This document shows, piece after piece, positions 1 through 10,959 of a DNA stretch of 64,000 nucleotides. This DNA is from Heterobilharzia americana. Lineage: Eukaryota; Platyhelminthes; Trematoda; Strigeidida; Schistosomatidae. Position 1 is the stretch's first letter; the number at the start of each line of letters is the position of its first letter. Position numbers and translations under genes: made by a program. The DNA lies in assembly GCA_944470555.2 (NCBI GenBank), contig OX104129.1, forward strand, positions 84,280,820-84,344,819, written 5' to 3'. Under the pieces are notes generated by a model. It made no database searches. It was given only the letters and a program-made list of their open reading frames with translations, and was not told the origin of the DNA.

Positions 1-725
1 AACACGCACCAATCACTATCACCGAGAGAAATCTAAAGGAATTAGTCTCTTTCACCCACCTTCCTAGGCAGCATCGTTTCAAGTACAGACGGCATAGAAG
101 AGGATGTCAAAACCAGGACCGAAAAGACAGTAAGAGAGGCCTTCCTTCATTAATCTGAAATCAGTGTCAAGATCTATTACACTGCACTCAGTATAAGGCA
201 TGAACAAGATCCAGATTTTCGACACCAACTTCAGTCAATTCAGTGCTGCTATATGGATCAGGAACATGGCGTCACGAAAAGCACTTCCATCAAACTACAG
301 ACATACATCATCAACAGCTGACGCCTACGCTCACTCAGTACTAAAGATCAGATGGCCAGAATAATAAGAATAAGCAACAAGGAACTCACTGCGGCTGGCA
401 ACCAACCAACCAACAACCTATTACCCAACAAATATGCAGAGGAAGAAAGTGGAGATGGACTAGATTGGGCATACACTGAGAAGGCCGACTGGGAACATCA
501 CACCCTAGGCCAGGTACTCGAGTGGAATCCAAAGGGAAAACGACGATTTTGGTGTCTCAGCCGAGGGTAACATGGAGGAGATGATGTGAGGAAGAAATGA
601 AATCTTGTGAGTAGTCGTGGAGCCAGGTCCAAAATACTGCACAGAAGAAAGTGGAATGGAGACGTGCAACTGAAACGGTATGTTTGACTAGGAACTCAAG
701 GGAAAAATAGTAATAATAATAATTG
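1..725 (+). mobile_element. Family A (RTE-type) 3' fragment, left end cut by window
   Basis: This is the C-terminal and 3'-untranslated part of the same element as the near-intact copy at 826-4060, in the opposite orientation. It matches from the conserved NGRNLKEVTSFTYLG region onward, through the 'SNKELW' and 'RRPTED' segments. It ends in a decayed version of the family 3' end followed by a short (TAA)n tract near 708-723. The frame is broken many times, so it is a dead copy. Its 5' extent is unknown because the window starts inside it. Confidence 0.8.
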
Positions 726-982
726 AATGAGAATCCCCCATTTTCAGTATAAATAATTAGATGCCAACTCAAGGTCGTAGTGTATGTATGAAGAAAGTAA
801 CTCTATTCATATTATTACTGTATTTATTATTATTATTATTTATTATTAGTCCCTTGGGTTCCTAGTGGAACATAGGGCTTCAGTAGCACGTCTCCAGTGA
901 CCTCTGTTCTCTGAGATCTTTTGAACCTGGTTCCACGACAGCCCAGAAGCTCTCATTTCCTCCTCGCATGACCTCCTCCATG

Positions 983-3358
983 TCACCCTCGGACGTCCAA
1001 CTCGTCGCTTCCCATCGGGATTCCACTCGAGGACCTGGCCTGACGCGTGATGTCCTCAGTCGGCCTTCTCAGTGCATGGCCAATCCATCTCCACTTCCTC
1101 CTGCATATTTGTTGTGTGATAGGTTCCTGGTTGGTTCGTTCCCAGAGTTCCTTGTTGCTTATTTTTTCTGGCCATCTGATCTTCAGCAGCGAGCGTAAGC
1201 AGTTGTTGATGAATGTCTGTAGTTTATTGGAAATGCCTTTCGTGACGCGCCAAGTCTCTGAGCCATACAAGAGCACTGACTTGACGTTGGTGTTGAAAAT
1301 CCGGATCTTGTTCCGCATGCTGAGTGCAGAAGATCTCCACACTGGTTTCAGGCTAATGAATGCCTGTCTTGCTTTTCCGATTCTGACTTTGACGTCCTCG
1401 TCCGTCCCGCCTGTAGTTGAAACAGTGCTTCCTAGATAAGTGAAGGAGGTTACTTCCTTTAAGTTTCTCCCGTTGACGGTGATGGGAGTTTGTTGTTGTT
1501 GTTGGTGGTGGTGGTGCGGTATCTTCATCACTTCTGTCTTCTCTATATTCACCTGAAGTCCCGTCTTAGCTGCCTCTTCTATCAACTTGTTAGTTTTTGC
1601 CTGCAGATCTTCAAGTTTATGTGACATTAGGCACAAGTCATCGGCGAAATCCAAGTCTTCTAGGTTCTTTTCCGTCGTCCAGTGTATCCCCCTCTTCTCG
1701 CTGCCTACTGTTTGCTGCATGATCCAGTCCACCACAATAAAGAATATCATGGGGGATAGTAGGCAACCTTGTTTCACTCCCGTCTTCACTTCAAAGGCAT
1801 CACTCAGCTTCCCATTGTGAATTACTTGGCATGTGGCATCTTCATATAGTTGTTGAATGAGACGGATAAAGGTTTGCGGTACTCCGTAGTATTGAAGCAG
1901 TTTCCAAATTACCTCTCGGTCGACGCTGTCAAAGGCCTTCTCAAAGTCGATGAAGTTGAGGCAGAGAGCTGATTGCCATTCTATGCTCTGTTCTATGATG
2001 ATACGAAGCGTTGCAATTTGGTCTGCACATGATTTGTACTTCCTGAAGCCTGCCTGTTCCGGTCGCAGTTTTGAATCCAGTGCGTCTTTAAGCCTCTCTA
2101 GGATGATGCGGCTTAATATTTTACTTGGGGTGGACAGGAGAGTGATTCCGCGCCAGTTCTTGCAAGCACTGAGGTCTCCCTTCTTCGGCAGTTTGACAAG
2201 GTAACCCTTCTTCCAATCGTCAGGTATCTTCTCTTCCTTCCACACCTTCTGCAATAGTGGTGTGAGCATGTCCGCTGTTGTCTCTGCATCTGTTCTCAGT
2301 GCTTCTGGCGGTATTCCATCTGGTCCTGCTACTTTCCCGCATTTCAGTAGCTTTATGGCGTTCAGGACTTCCATTTTCGTTGGAGGAATAATGTTCACTT
2401 GTAATTCAGCGGCTGGAGGTGGTATTTCTGGACGAAGTGCAGGTGGTGGTCGATTCAAGAGCTTCTTGAAGTGGTCGGCCCATCGTTTCCTCTGTTTCTC
2501 TTCTTTCGTAATTAAATTTCCTTCTTCATCTTTTATTGGTTTCATCTGTGTTGGTCTCTTCCCTGATAGCAACCTGGTTATTTGATACAATGTCGTCAGG
2601 TCTCTCTTACCTGCAGCCTGTTCTGCTTCACTTGCCAGTGTTTCGTAGAAGTGTCTTTTGTCTTTGCGTGCACTCTTCTTCACTTCTTTGTCCAGTGTTT
2701 TATACACTGTGCTCAGTTCCTCTTGTCGTTGAGCATCCTTGCACTGGTTTATCTTCTCCTTCACCATCCTCCTCTCCCCTATCAGCTTCCAGGTATCCGT
2801 CGAGATCCATTCCTTGTCTTCTTTCTTCTTCCTTCCTAATACTGTTGTGCAGGTTTCTTTCCACATAGCTTTCAAAGACTTCCAGTGTTCTTCCACACAG
2901 GTTTCTTCAGGGATGTCCCTCGATGTCTCCCATTTTGTCTTGATGGCTGCTTTGAAGATCTCCTTTGTAGTTTCATCCTTCAGTTTCCGAGTGTTGTACT
3001 TGAATTGAGGTCTATCACCAGCTTCCTTGAAGGCTTCCAACTTGATTTCGAAGGTTCCTTGCACTAGATAGTGGTCTGAACCTACATCTGCTCCTCTTCT
3101 TGACCTTGTGTTAAGTAGACTGCGTCTCCATTTTCTCGAGATTGAGATAAAGTCGATTTGATTTTTAGTGTGTCCATCTAGTGAAGTCCATGTCGCTTTG
3201 TGGATATCCTTGTGCCTGAACACACTGCCTCCAATCACCAAATCGTTGAATGCACAGAATTCTGCAAACAATTCTCCATTCTCATTCATTTCACCTAGCG
3301 CCTCTCGACCCATGGTTAGTTCTCTTCCTGTGTTGTCCCCTCCCAGTTTGGCATTCAT
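983..3358 (-). CDS. RTE endonuclease C-terminus plus reverse transcriptase
   Basis: This 791-residue ORF begins MNAKLGGDNTG, the second half of the endonuclease GD-x-NA block. It continues through TWTSLDGHTKNQIDF and SDHYLVQGTF (about residues 56-105), which hold the C-terminal endonuclease residues including the SDH histidine. The reverse transcriptase follows: LVKLPKKGD, EQAGFRKYKSCADQI, motif A DFEKAFDSVD starting at Asp471, GVKQGCLLSPMIF, and the catalytic FADD at 571-574. A His/Gln linker follows, then the C-terminal LYGSETW and RWIGHALRRPTED blocks typical of RTE proteins. No internal stop is present, so the RT is predicted intact. The ATG at 3358 overlaps the previous stop by one base. 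Whether the two ORFs are joined by frameshifting or separated by mutation cannot be told from one copy. Confidence 0.92.
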   Translation of the reverse strand: MNAKLGGDNTGRELTMGREALGEMNENGELFAEFCAFNDLVIGGSVFRHKDIHKATWTSLDGHTKNQIDFISISRKWRRSLLNTRSRRGADVGSDHYLVQGTFEIKLEAFKEAGDRPQFKYNTRKLKDETTKEIFKAAIKTKWETSRDIPEETCVEEHWKSLKAMWKETCTTVLGRKKKEDKEWISTDTWKLIGERRMVKEKINQCKDAQRQEELSTVYKTLDKEVKKSARKDKRHFYETLASEAEQAAGKRDLTTLYQITRLLSGKRPTQMKPIKDEEGNLITKEEKQRKRWADHFKKLLNRPPPALRPEIPPPAAELQVNIIPPTKMEVLNAIKLLKCGKVAGPDGIPPEALRTDAETTADMLTPLLQKVWKEEKIPDDWKKGYLVKLPKKGDLSACKNWRGITLLSTPSKILSRIILERLKDALDSKLRPEQAGFRKYKSCADQIATLRIIIEQSIEWQSALCLNFIDFEKAFDSVDREVIWKLLQYYGVPQTFIRLIQQLYEDATCQVIHNGKLSDAFEVKTGVKQGCLLSPMIFFIVVDWIMQQTVGSEKRGIHWTTEKNLEDLDFADDLCLMSHKLEDLQAKTNKLIEEAAKTGLQVNIEKTEVMKIPHHHHQQQQQTPITVNGRNLKEVTSFTYLGSTVSTTGGTDEDVKVRIGKARQAFISLKPVWRSSALSMRNKIRIFNTNVKSVLLYGSETWRVTKGISNKLQTFINNCLRSLLKIRWPEKISNKELWERTNQEPITQQICRRKWRWIGHALRRPTEDITRQARSSSGIPMGSDELDVRG

Positions 3359-3807
3359 GTCACGCCCATTAGAATTTTGATATCGCCAACTGACGTCTTG
3401 TCCAGTGTTGATTGAAGTTGTCTGAAGAATTCCTCCTTTTTCTCTTGCTCTGCATTATTTGTAGGGGCATAACATTGTATGATTGTGACCTTTCTTCCTT
3501 TTGAGTTGAACCTCGCTGTCATGATCTTGGAGGAGATTGGTTCCCACTGCATGAGAGCCTTCGATGCTCTTGAGGACATCATGATAGCCACTCCCTCAGT
3601 GTGCTCGTGGTTGGCGTCTGGGTGACCGGAGTAGATTATTGATTCTCCAGTTGACAGTTTGGAGAGTCCACTCCCATTCCATCTGCTTTCGCAAATCCCA
3701 AGCACTTCGATGTTATACCTTCTCATCTCCCTTGCAATCTGGGCTGCCTTACTGGGTTCAAACATCGTGCGGACATTCCATGTCCCCACGTTTACTTTCG
3801 CTTTCAT
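3355..3807 (-). CDS. RTE endonuclease ORF (first part)
   Basis: This 150-residue ORF encodes the N-terminal part of an apurinic/apyrimidinic-type endonuclease, which nicks target DNA to prime reverse transcription. Visible landmarks are the TWNVRTM start motif (about residues 8-14), the catalytic-glutamate region GICESRWNGSG (about 36-46), an EGVAIMM segment (about 72-78) and QCYAPTN (about 110-116). These are the usual blocks of this fold in order. The ATG at 3807 follows a conserved leader and begins just before the TWN block, so it is the natural start. The ORF stops at ILMGVT, exactly where the family normally has a catalytic Asp followed by Asn. The stop overlaps the next ORF's ATG as ATGA. 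The second half of the endonuclease is in the next ORF. Confidence 0.88.
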   Translation of the reverse strand: MKAKVNVGTWNVRTMFEPSKAAQIAREMRRYNIEVLGICESRWNGSGLSKLSTGESIIYSGHPDANHEHTEGVAIMMSSRASKALMQWEPISSKIMTARFNSKGRKVTIIQCYAPTNNAEQEKKEEFFRQLQSTLDKTSVGDIKILMGVT

Positions 3808-4060
3808 CGAAGGAGAGAAGACACATCGGCCAATTGGCTTCCCGAAGGCAGGCTTTCACCAACTGGCGTCATTTCGCCTCTCCGATTCCAGCGGGGAATA
3901 AGTTTGTTTTCATTTTTTATATTTTGTTTGTGCTTTGAAGTTTCTTTAGCGGTTAGATTTGTTTTACGGGGTAGGGTTGCTAGCCCTGTGCCCAACCTTT
4001 CCTCTTTACCCGGGCTTAGGACCGGCTAGTAACTAGTAAACTAGTTAACCAGGCGAGGTT

Positions 4061-5379
4061 ATTACTGTATTTGAGTGCTTATTTTGTGCTAGAATACTGT
4101 GCATAAGGATAGGGATCTGTCTTCACAAACCTATTATCTTTAATGTAACGCATACGATTAGCATTTGTTTGAACTTTTATACTAGTAAGTACTTGGTAAG
4201 TCGCTGGCTTGCATTTTTCTCCTCCTCTTTTCTCTTCATGATCTTCGTGGTCACGACTAAACTTACACTGCTCTACACATCCCCCTACAAAACAGCCTAC
4301 CCTACTTACAGGATAGACAAAAATGTATAAACAGCTGATTGTTATATTTCAATGTCGGAGGTTGGATCCTGCTTGCTCATAGCAGACCAATGTGCACTCA
4401 ACAACAACTATCCACTTGAATGTAACTTACACCAGACTCTAACTTACTCAGGTACAACTAGGTACTGTAAATAGGTCCTCAAAAGAAGTGAAAGAAGTGT
4501 AAAGTATTCAAAATCTTTTTCATTCATCTTTCAATTTCTCACCTGCCTCACATTTTTCATTGTCAAGCCCTACCGTTTGTCAGTTATATTTTATCATTAA
4601 ATGTAATTACATCCCGTGTACTTGCTAAGTTGTCGGTTCACCTTTCTGCTCTTCCTATTTTTCCTTTCACTTTCTCGTGGTCATTACCAAACTTACAATG
4701 GTCTACGCACCGTCCCCCCCCCATGCAACATTGAATCGTTTAACAGTAAATAACTTGAGTGATTGGAATAATTAATTTGTTTAATCGAGATGTTTGTGTG
4801 TATGTATGTATAGAGCGCGCATTCAACTACTGAATTATTAGCAAACGAAACTAATCGGTTGCTTTTTCTAATATTTATCTCGGCTGGATATAATATACAT
4901 CCGGTAGTATAATAAAGAATAAATTATTCATGAAATTAATTATAGCTAGAAATGATGAAACTATTATTTTAATTATTAAAAAACTACTATTATCATTATT
5001 TAGTAGTATTTATAATGACAAACGGAAAACAGTTACACTTCCTGCACTACACGTAGCATAACAAACAAACATGTACACGTAAAGTATTGTCCTTCTACAA
5101 GGTCATCAGTGAAGTATCAAGAACGTGGAATTTAATTTCACTTATCTTTTAATGAAAAATATCGTAATCAAATAATGTATATTCTACGGTATATACTATG
5201 CGGTGTACTACTTATAAGAACTCATATAAGTAGTATATAACCAACCAAAAAATATCACAGCAGCGTAGAACATGAAGCGAACAAGTGAAGAAACAGTAGA
5301 AATTGAAGATCAACTCATAAACCATAATACTAGATTAATAACACTGCAAAAAAAAAAACTTGCTTACATGATCTTCATA
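4061..5379 (+). other. No gene recognised; imperfect direct repeat
   Basis: After the 12-bp target duplication there is AT-rich sequence without a credible gene. Two stretches, about 4205-4290 and 4638-4725, resemble each other: each has a C/T-rich lead, then 'CGTGGTCA', then 'AAACTTACA' and 'CTAC', ending in a C-rich tract. They may be two pieces of one old dispersed repeat. A run of nine C's lies near 4714-4722. Confidence 0.5.
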
Positions 5380-7050
5380 ATGATAATCTGATTTCTATGA
5401 TTGGTTTAAAAACTTTCCGTCAGAATCAATGTAGCTCTACTAAGGAAAGTGAAAGTGGAGTAACTACCTTCATCAATACCCATTGGTGTATTTCCAGTAA
5501 TATATATGCTTTAAATTCTCAAATTATTACACACAGAGAATATCTCACTGTTAAATGTCACCCAAAACACTTGAACAAGTATCGCTTTTATTGATGTGTA
5601 TCATAAATATTTATACGATGCCTAATTGCAGATACTCCAAATTATCCAGTTTCTCTGATATATTCACCGAATTGGCAACCCTTTATACTTTATAGTATCC
5701 TGTCAATAATATCTCATGATTTCAATTCTTCTGGCCAAAGCTTTCTCAAAACTCTTGATCATCAAAATCCTCTCTAACTATACAACACATTATGATGCAA
5801 CACTAGACCTGATATTCTTCAATGATACTGATATATATGAAAGAGATCCCCACTACTCAGCTCTGATCATTGCATTATACGTGTTTTGCCCAAAATATAT
5901 AGCAAACTTCACAAAACAGCTGTCATATATGAAAAAAATTGTACATAGAAACTGTTCACATAGTAACATATTTAATCTAAGAGGAATGCAATAATGTACA
6001 GTCTGGAGTATATTTGACAGGGATGTTTTGAACGAAACATTGATGGTATAGCACAATATTGCAAGTTTTGCCTGGTTATCCGTTGCATCAGTCAGAAACT
6101 TCTTCTACGCTCCCCCCCCCCCCAGCTTAGGGGACAATGAAGAGAAAAATAAAGGCCATCCATATATAGGAAGTGGTAATGCTTGTGCTCGTCGACTGAA
6201 CGTTTTGATTAGGTTGGAAATTGGACGTTTGAGTCTAGTGTATAATCAGAGACTTTTGTCACGTAAAGGGTCTTCCCGCATGTGAAAACTTTTTCAAGAC
6301 CTCACTGGAAGAAAACACCTTAGAAAAGAGGTACGTGTTGACATCTGTGTTATGAACAAATCGTTTATACACCAACCCACCTGTGCTATTCCATTCTCTG
6401 AATGCATTTCCAATGTAGAATGTTTAGCAAAATTCATCAAGATGTTTTCTACTGTCTCAAATCCCTGAACTCTTTACACAGTTTAGGTCCAGATGGTATG
6501 TCAAACTTCGTATTTACGAAGTGTGCTGATATGTTATGCCATCCATTAGCTAACATTTTCAATAGATTGTTTTCAGTAAACATCATAGCAGCTGCATGGA
6601 AAGATATTAAGATAGCCCACGTACCTAAGTCAAGGACTCCAGGTGCATGTTGAAAACTCCGTTCGATTACAGTTACCTCTCCGTTCTTAAAAAGAATGGA
6701 GAAAATAATAATACATGTGCTGGAGCCTCGACTGAAAGTTTTCGAAAATCCTAATCAACTTGCATATAAGAAGATGAGAAACAATCTCGATACCACTACT
6801 GTCTCTCATCACAATATTACGGGTAATATATATGGAAATGTCAAGTGTGTCAAGTGTACCCTTTTAGACTGTACTTTCACTTTTAATCCTGTCCAAAGAC
6901 CTCTTCTTCTGGACAAGCTAACCAGGAGAGATACTTAGTCCTAGATAATCAACTGGCTGTATTTATATTTCTCTGAAAGGAAACAACATAATGTTTATAC
7001 AAAATAGCGGTTCATCTCATTGCTTACGGCGACTGCTGTTCCCCAAACAG
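5380..7050 (+). mobile_element. Decayed CR1/jockey-type non-LTR element
   Basis: Several broken frames read in order as an endonuclease and reverse transcriptase. About 5397-5594 resembles the middle of an apurinic-type endonuclease (a glycine, then FINTHWC, then EYLTVKCHPKHL). About 5790-5880 resembles the TLDLIF...HSDH block. About 6470-6640 has the RT start SLGPDGMSNFVFTKCA and WKDIKIAHVPK. About 6696-6938 has LEPRLKVFENPNQLAYKK and LLDCTFTFNPVQRPLLLDKL, corresponding to the RT region with the first catalytic Asp. Stops and frameshifts throughout mark it as dead. The block order matches CR1/jockey-type elements of schistosomes rather than RTE; the exact family is not fixed. It ends against the tail of the next family A copy. 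Confidence 0.75.
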
Positions 7051-7061
7051 ACATCCTTTAT

Positions 7062-8240
7062 CATTATTATTATTATTATTGTTATTATTATTATCATTAT
7101 TAGTCCCTTGCGTTCCTAATGGAACATGGAGCTTCAGTAGCACGTCTCCATTTCACTCTGTTCTCTGAAATCTTTTAAACCTGGCTCCACGACGGCCTAT
7201 AACCTCTCATTTCCTCCTCACACCATCTTCTCCATGTCACCCTCACCAGGAACGTCCAACTCGTAGCTTCCCATGGTGATTCCACTCGAGGATCTGGCTG
7301 GCCTGACGCGTGATGTCCCCAGTCAGCCTTCTCAGTGTATCCCCAGCCCAATCTTTCCCAACTTACTTCCAATGCGTATTTGTTGAGCATTAGGTTGTTG
7401 GATGGTTCCTTGGCAGGCCAGAGTTCCTTGCTGCTTATTCTTATTATTCCGGCTATCTGATCTTCAGTAACAAGCCAGCATAAGCAGTTGTTGATGAATA
7501 TCTGCAGTTTGTTGGAAATCCCTTTCGTAACTCGCCAAGTCTCTCAACCATCACACAGAAGCACTGACTTCACTGACGTCGGTGTTGAAAATCCACATCT
7601 TGTTCCACATGCTAAGGCAGTGCAGAAGATCTACACACTGGTTTCAGGCTAATCAACGCCTGTCTTGCTTTTCCGATCCTGGCTGACTTTGACATCCTCG
7701 TCTGTGCCTGTGCCTGTGCGTATGCCGCCTGTACTTGAAACAGTGCTACTCTGCCTAGATAGGTGAAGGAGGTTACTTCCTTTAGGTTTCTCCCGTTCAT
7801 CGTGACTGTAGTTTGTTGTTGTTGTTGAAGTTGTTGGTGCGGTATCTTCATCACCTCTACCTCTGTCTTCTCTATATTCACCTGAAGTCCCGTCTTCCTT
7901 CGCTGCCCTGCCTCGCCTCGCCTCTTCTGTCAACTTCTTAGTTTTCGCCTGTACATCTTCAAGTTTGTGTGACATCAGACACAAGTCATCGTTGGCGAAA
8001 TCCAGATCTTCTAGGTTTTTTTCCGCAGTCCAGTCAGCGTATCCCCCTCTTCTCACAGCTCCCCACTGTTTGTTGCATGATCCAGTCGACCACAATCAGG
8101 AAGACCTTCGGTCATTATAGTAGACAGCCTTATTTGACTCCGTCTTCAATTCAAAAGCATCACTGAGCTTCATGTTGTGAATTACTTGGCATGTGGCATC
8201 TTCATATAGTTGTTGAGTGAGGCGGATAAAGGTTTGCGAG
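7062..8240 (-). mobile_element. Family A (RTE-type) 5'-truncated fragment
   Basis: The minus strand carries the 3' third of the family A element, from the QQLYEDATCQVIHN segment through FANDDLCLMSHKLED to the 3' end. The (TTA)n tract at about 7062-7103 is its tail. Many short insertions relative to the 826-4060 copy break the frame, several being small direct duplications. The 5' truncation at about 8240 is followed by another (TTA)n-rich tract (8256-8300). Confidence 0.88.
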
Positions 8241-8454
8241 TTTTCAAAATAAGCTATTATTATTATTACTATTATTATTATTGTCATTAATATTATTATT
8301 AATTTGTCAATGCTCTGTATGGTTCAGCTAAATACGATTTCATCTTGCCTTAACTATGTCTATTTGTATATTACTACATTAAGCAAACTAAGCATTAGTT
8401 GTGACTAAGTTGAGTACAACTGTTTCAATTGTTTAAATCTTTGTAGTAATAATG

Positions 8455-8741
8455 CATACTGGCTAGCATTGAAATCCAGGATGCAAATTTCGTCCTATTT
8501 AAGACTCATCAGCAAGATGTACCTGCCTCCCAGTGAATGATGTTGTTCCCACCGGGATTCTGACTCGAAAGCGATTACTTCAAACGCCATAGCGTTATCC
8601 ACTACATCACCGAGCCATGATAGCCACTTCTTGTGCGACGTGTATAGTTTCAATGTTATTGCTTGTATTATACCGTCATTCATTGAATCGAATTGATCAG
8701 TCTGTATTGGCATATGGGTTACTGTGCGGATGCCTTGATAT
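8455..8741 (-). mobile_element. H1 tRNA-like SINE (Sm-alpha-like), interrupted by an RTE
   Basis: On the minus strand, 8640-8540 reads as a tRNA-like segment. It has an A-box-like 'GGCTCGGTGATGTAGTGGATAACG' region (here split over positions 8628-8605) and a B-box-like GAGTCAGAATCCC-type region near 8560. A hammerhead ribozyme follows (8471-8521). The segment 8650-8741 carries the family 'head' in the opposite direction, as at 46076-46180. The head is interrupted at 8741 by an RTE insertion and resumes at 9272-9300. This resembles schistosome Sm-alpha SINEs, which are known to encode hammerheads. Confidence 0.8.
8471..8521 (-). ncRNA. Hammerhead ribozyme (H1 copy)
   Basis: Read on the minus strand, the core CTGATGAG is followed by a short stem II (GTC...GAC type) and then CGAAA, and a cleavage triplet ATC before CTGGATT. 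Stem I pairs the CAT-C-rich strand with CTGGATT but has one mismatch (CATCTTG instead of CATCCAG). Stem III is only 2-3 bp and has a mismatch. The invariant core bases are all present, so weak activity is possible. Confidence 0.75.
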
Positions 8742-9258
8742 GCAGAAGTTAGGTGTAGAGTTTTGGGGAGAAGCGGTAAGTCAGTTGACGAGGTTGTGAA
8801 CCTTCATCGTTTGAGATGGTTGGGACACGTACTACGTATGCCCAGTCACCGATTGCCTCGTCACACAATGTTGGCTGAGGTGGGTCCAGGCTGGAAAAAG
8901 GCTCGAGGTGGCCAGACTAAAATATGGCACCAATGTATGAAGTCTCTGACTGTTGGTTTAAGCCATGTAGGACGATGCAGACTAGGTGATTGGGGTCCAC
9001 GGGACAAGAGGAACCAGTGGTTGGAGACTGACTCTAGGTGACGAGATGGCTGAGAACCGATGTCAGTGGCGCAGGTGTGTGTCCACACACATTATCCTCA
9101 TCTTAACAACGTTATACCGAATCTCATCATTTTGTCACTCCTCTTTCCTTTCTTCTCGTACTTTATATTTCTTTTGACTGAATTTTCTTATCTTATCTTA
9201 TCAACTCTGACCGTTACGCAGTAATGCCTGGTCCTATGTTGATAATGATGATGATGAT
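8742..9258 (+). mobile_element. Family B (RTE-type) 5'-truncated copy inserted in H1
   Basis: This is the last ~500 bp of the family B element. It encodes the NLHRLRWLGHVLRMPSHRLP and WKKARGGQTK blocks (about 8795-8920), then the 3' region, and ends in (TGA)n at about 9238-9258. A 13-bp target duplication GATGCCTTGATAT lies at 8729-8741 and 9259-9271. The flanking sequence before and after joins into one uninterrupted H1 head, so the RTE inserted into an older SINE. It starts at the 'GCAGAAGTTAGG' segment, a usual 5' truncation. Confidence 0.9.
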
Positions 9259-9300
9259 GATGCCTTGATATATTGCCTGTCTTTTAACTACGTATAATAA

Positions 9301-9779
9301 TGATGTTTAAATGTTATTTGTATACACAAAAATCTAGATTTCTCATCGAATATTTCAAGATACACTGGTCCCTTTAATAAATTTAAACAGCATAATAAGA
9401 AGACGAAGATTATTTGAAACATATTGTGATGTATATTATCGCTATATATATTTCGAACAATCTGATCCCTTACACATGGACTTGTAGAACTATTTATGAC
9501 AAAATTTACGAAAAAAACATCAATAAAGTTAATAAGAAACATCGGAAGGAATAGAAAGGGGGAAAAAAAGAAGAAAACCAACCTTACTATTGATTGGTAT
9601 GAAAATTAAAATCAACAAACTACCAAGGTAGATTCAATGTGAGTACAAATTGTTTTTGTATACATAAAGCACAGGGGGTTTCAATTTTTTGGATATTTAG
9701 TAATGAAAGTTTGTCACCTGCACTTATCAGATCTGTTGAGGTCAATTTATTTTTGATACCAACCACTTAGGTACATGTT
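9301..9779. other. No gene recognised
   Basis: AT-rich sequence with no convincing coding or repeat match beyond the end of the H1 head at about 9300. Confidence 0.5.
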
Positions 9780-10440
9780 CAACCTTCTTTAACTGTATAT
9801 CATGATTACTTCTCCCAATGTATATGTGTGTCCACACATACATATAAATTGATAAACACAGTGAGATATGATGTAATCGTTTATATGTTGTTTCAGTTTA
9901 TGCTGTAACATGGACTTGATCTTCTCTACAATGATGACCTTAACTGCATAATACGTTTTACAGATGGCCGATCTAAGTCTTTTCCTCACAATAAAGCTAT
10001 GTGAATCACCTATAAATGGTTAATGAGATGTAGACATTTCTCTTAGCAACGGAACACTATGTACTTTTCAATGGTACATAACTTTTGCACCGGTCGATAA
10101 ATCTCAGCCGGTCTCCATACTGTGTCAGTGTTGTCGTCAGTAAGTTGGTTTCTTCCTCCTTGGTGTCATCGGTGCAGATACCGTTTATCCTGTTGACTAA
10201 GCATCTGACTAAACCACATTTATATTGGACTGGACAATAGCTATGTAGGTTTCGTATAGATCGACCTTCTGATCGAGCCATCCTCCCATCGACTGAGCAA
10301 TACGTCTAGGAATGGTAGCTGCTTGTTTGTCTCTTGTTCACAATTCAGGTCAATGTGATTTTGAGCCATGCTCATTTTCTCTTCAAGTTTTTCAATTTCT
10401 CAACTTGACTTTTTATGCAACTTAAAAGATACTACTATGA
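9780..10440 (-). mobile_element. Penelope-like element remnant (RT end and GIY-YIG start)
   Basis: On the minus strand, about 10380-10057 reads NKQLPFLDVLLSRWEDGSI followed by LVRCLVNRINGIC and EEETNLLTTTLTQYGDRLRFIDR. This is the end of a Penelope-like reverse transcriptase, where the family has LPFLDV, a SVYRK segment and an NGYP-type block. Further on, about 9960-9800 has RKRLRSAI and CVYQFICMCGHTY, which is the linker and beginning of the GIY-YIG endonuclease unique to these elements. The frames are shifted and contain stops. The residue order and the two-domain arrangement make the assignment good although the copy is dead. Confidence 0.72.
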
Positions 10441-10959
10441 GTAGTATAAATTTTTGACTGAAAATTTACTGCTTTACATATGACAGCATAACGGAATTGC
10501 AATATTTTCAAGTTTATCAAGACGAAAAGTGACAAAGATAAGGTAGATATATGCATTCTCATTTATAAAATGTATTATATCAATTATGTGAAAGACTTTG
10601 ATGTGTTAAATGGGTTCAATTTGCGTTAGTATATCCAAACGAATTAGGTTATAAGGTAGGTAGGCACTAAATTATCTATTATGCAAACATGTGAATAACC
10701 TGGATAATATTTTAGCATCGAAATAACCAATGCACTCTATCAATTGCTCAATTGCCTCAACAGCAGACAGAACATTCACCAGCAGATATAATAAATCCAA
10801 CCTAATCTATTAACCAGTAACAAAGAAGAAGCCATAATGTCGAACGATCAACGAAGAAAGTGTCGACATTTCAAAATGATGACTACAAAACAGCTTAATC
10901 ATACCACTTGAGATTCAAATAAATTGATTTATCAACTCAGGCAAGGTAATTTACTTGGT
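10441..10959. other. No gene recognised
   Basis: AT-rich sequence; no coding or repeat assignment could be supported. Confidence 0.45.

Larger units (their letters stand above)
826..4060 (-). mobile_element. Family A RTE-type non-LTR retrotransposon, near full length
   Basis: This is the youngest-looking autonomous element in the window. On the minus strand it runs from a 5' leader (4060-3808) through an endonuclease ORF and a long reverse transcriptase ORF to a short 3' region and a (TAA)n tail (about 826-848). A target-site duplication flanks it: ATTACTGTATTT occurs at 814-825 and again at 4061-4072, and the match extends two more T's to the left. The 5' terminus agrees with two other copies (17700 minus, 28812 plus), which start at the same AACCTCRCCTGG motif. 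The 3.2-kb length, apurinic-type endonuclease, RT and microsatellite tail fit the RTE clade; SR2 is the described schistosome RTE family, but identity to it was not tested. The only visible defect is a frame change between the two ORFs. Confidence 0.93.

Noticed and set aside
1047..3380. Plus-strand open frames opposite the RTE RT
   Set aside because: They are antisense shadows of the intact RT ORF.
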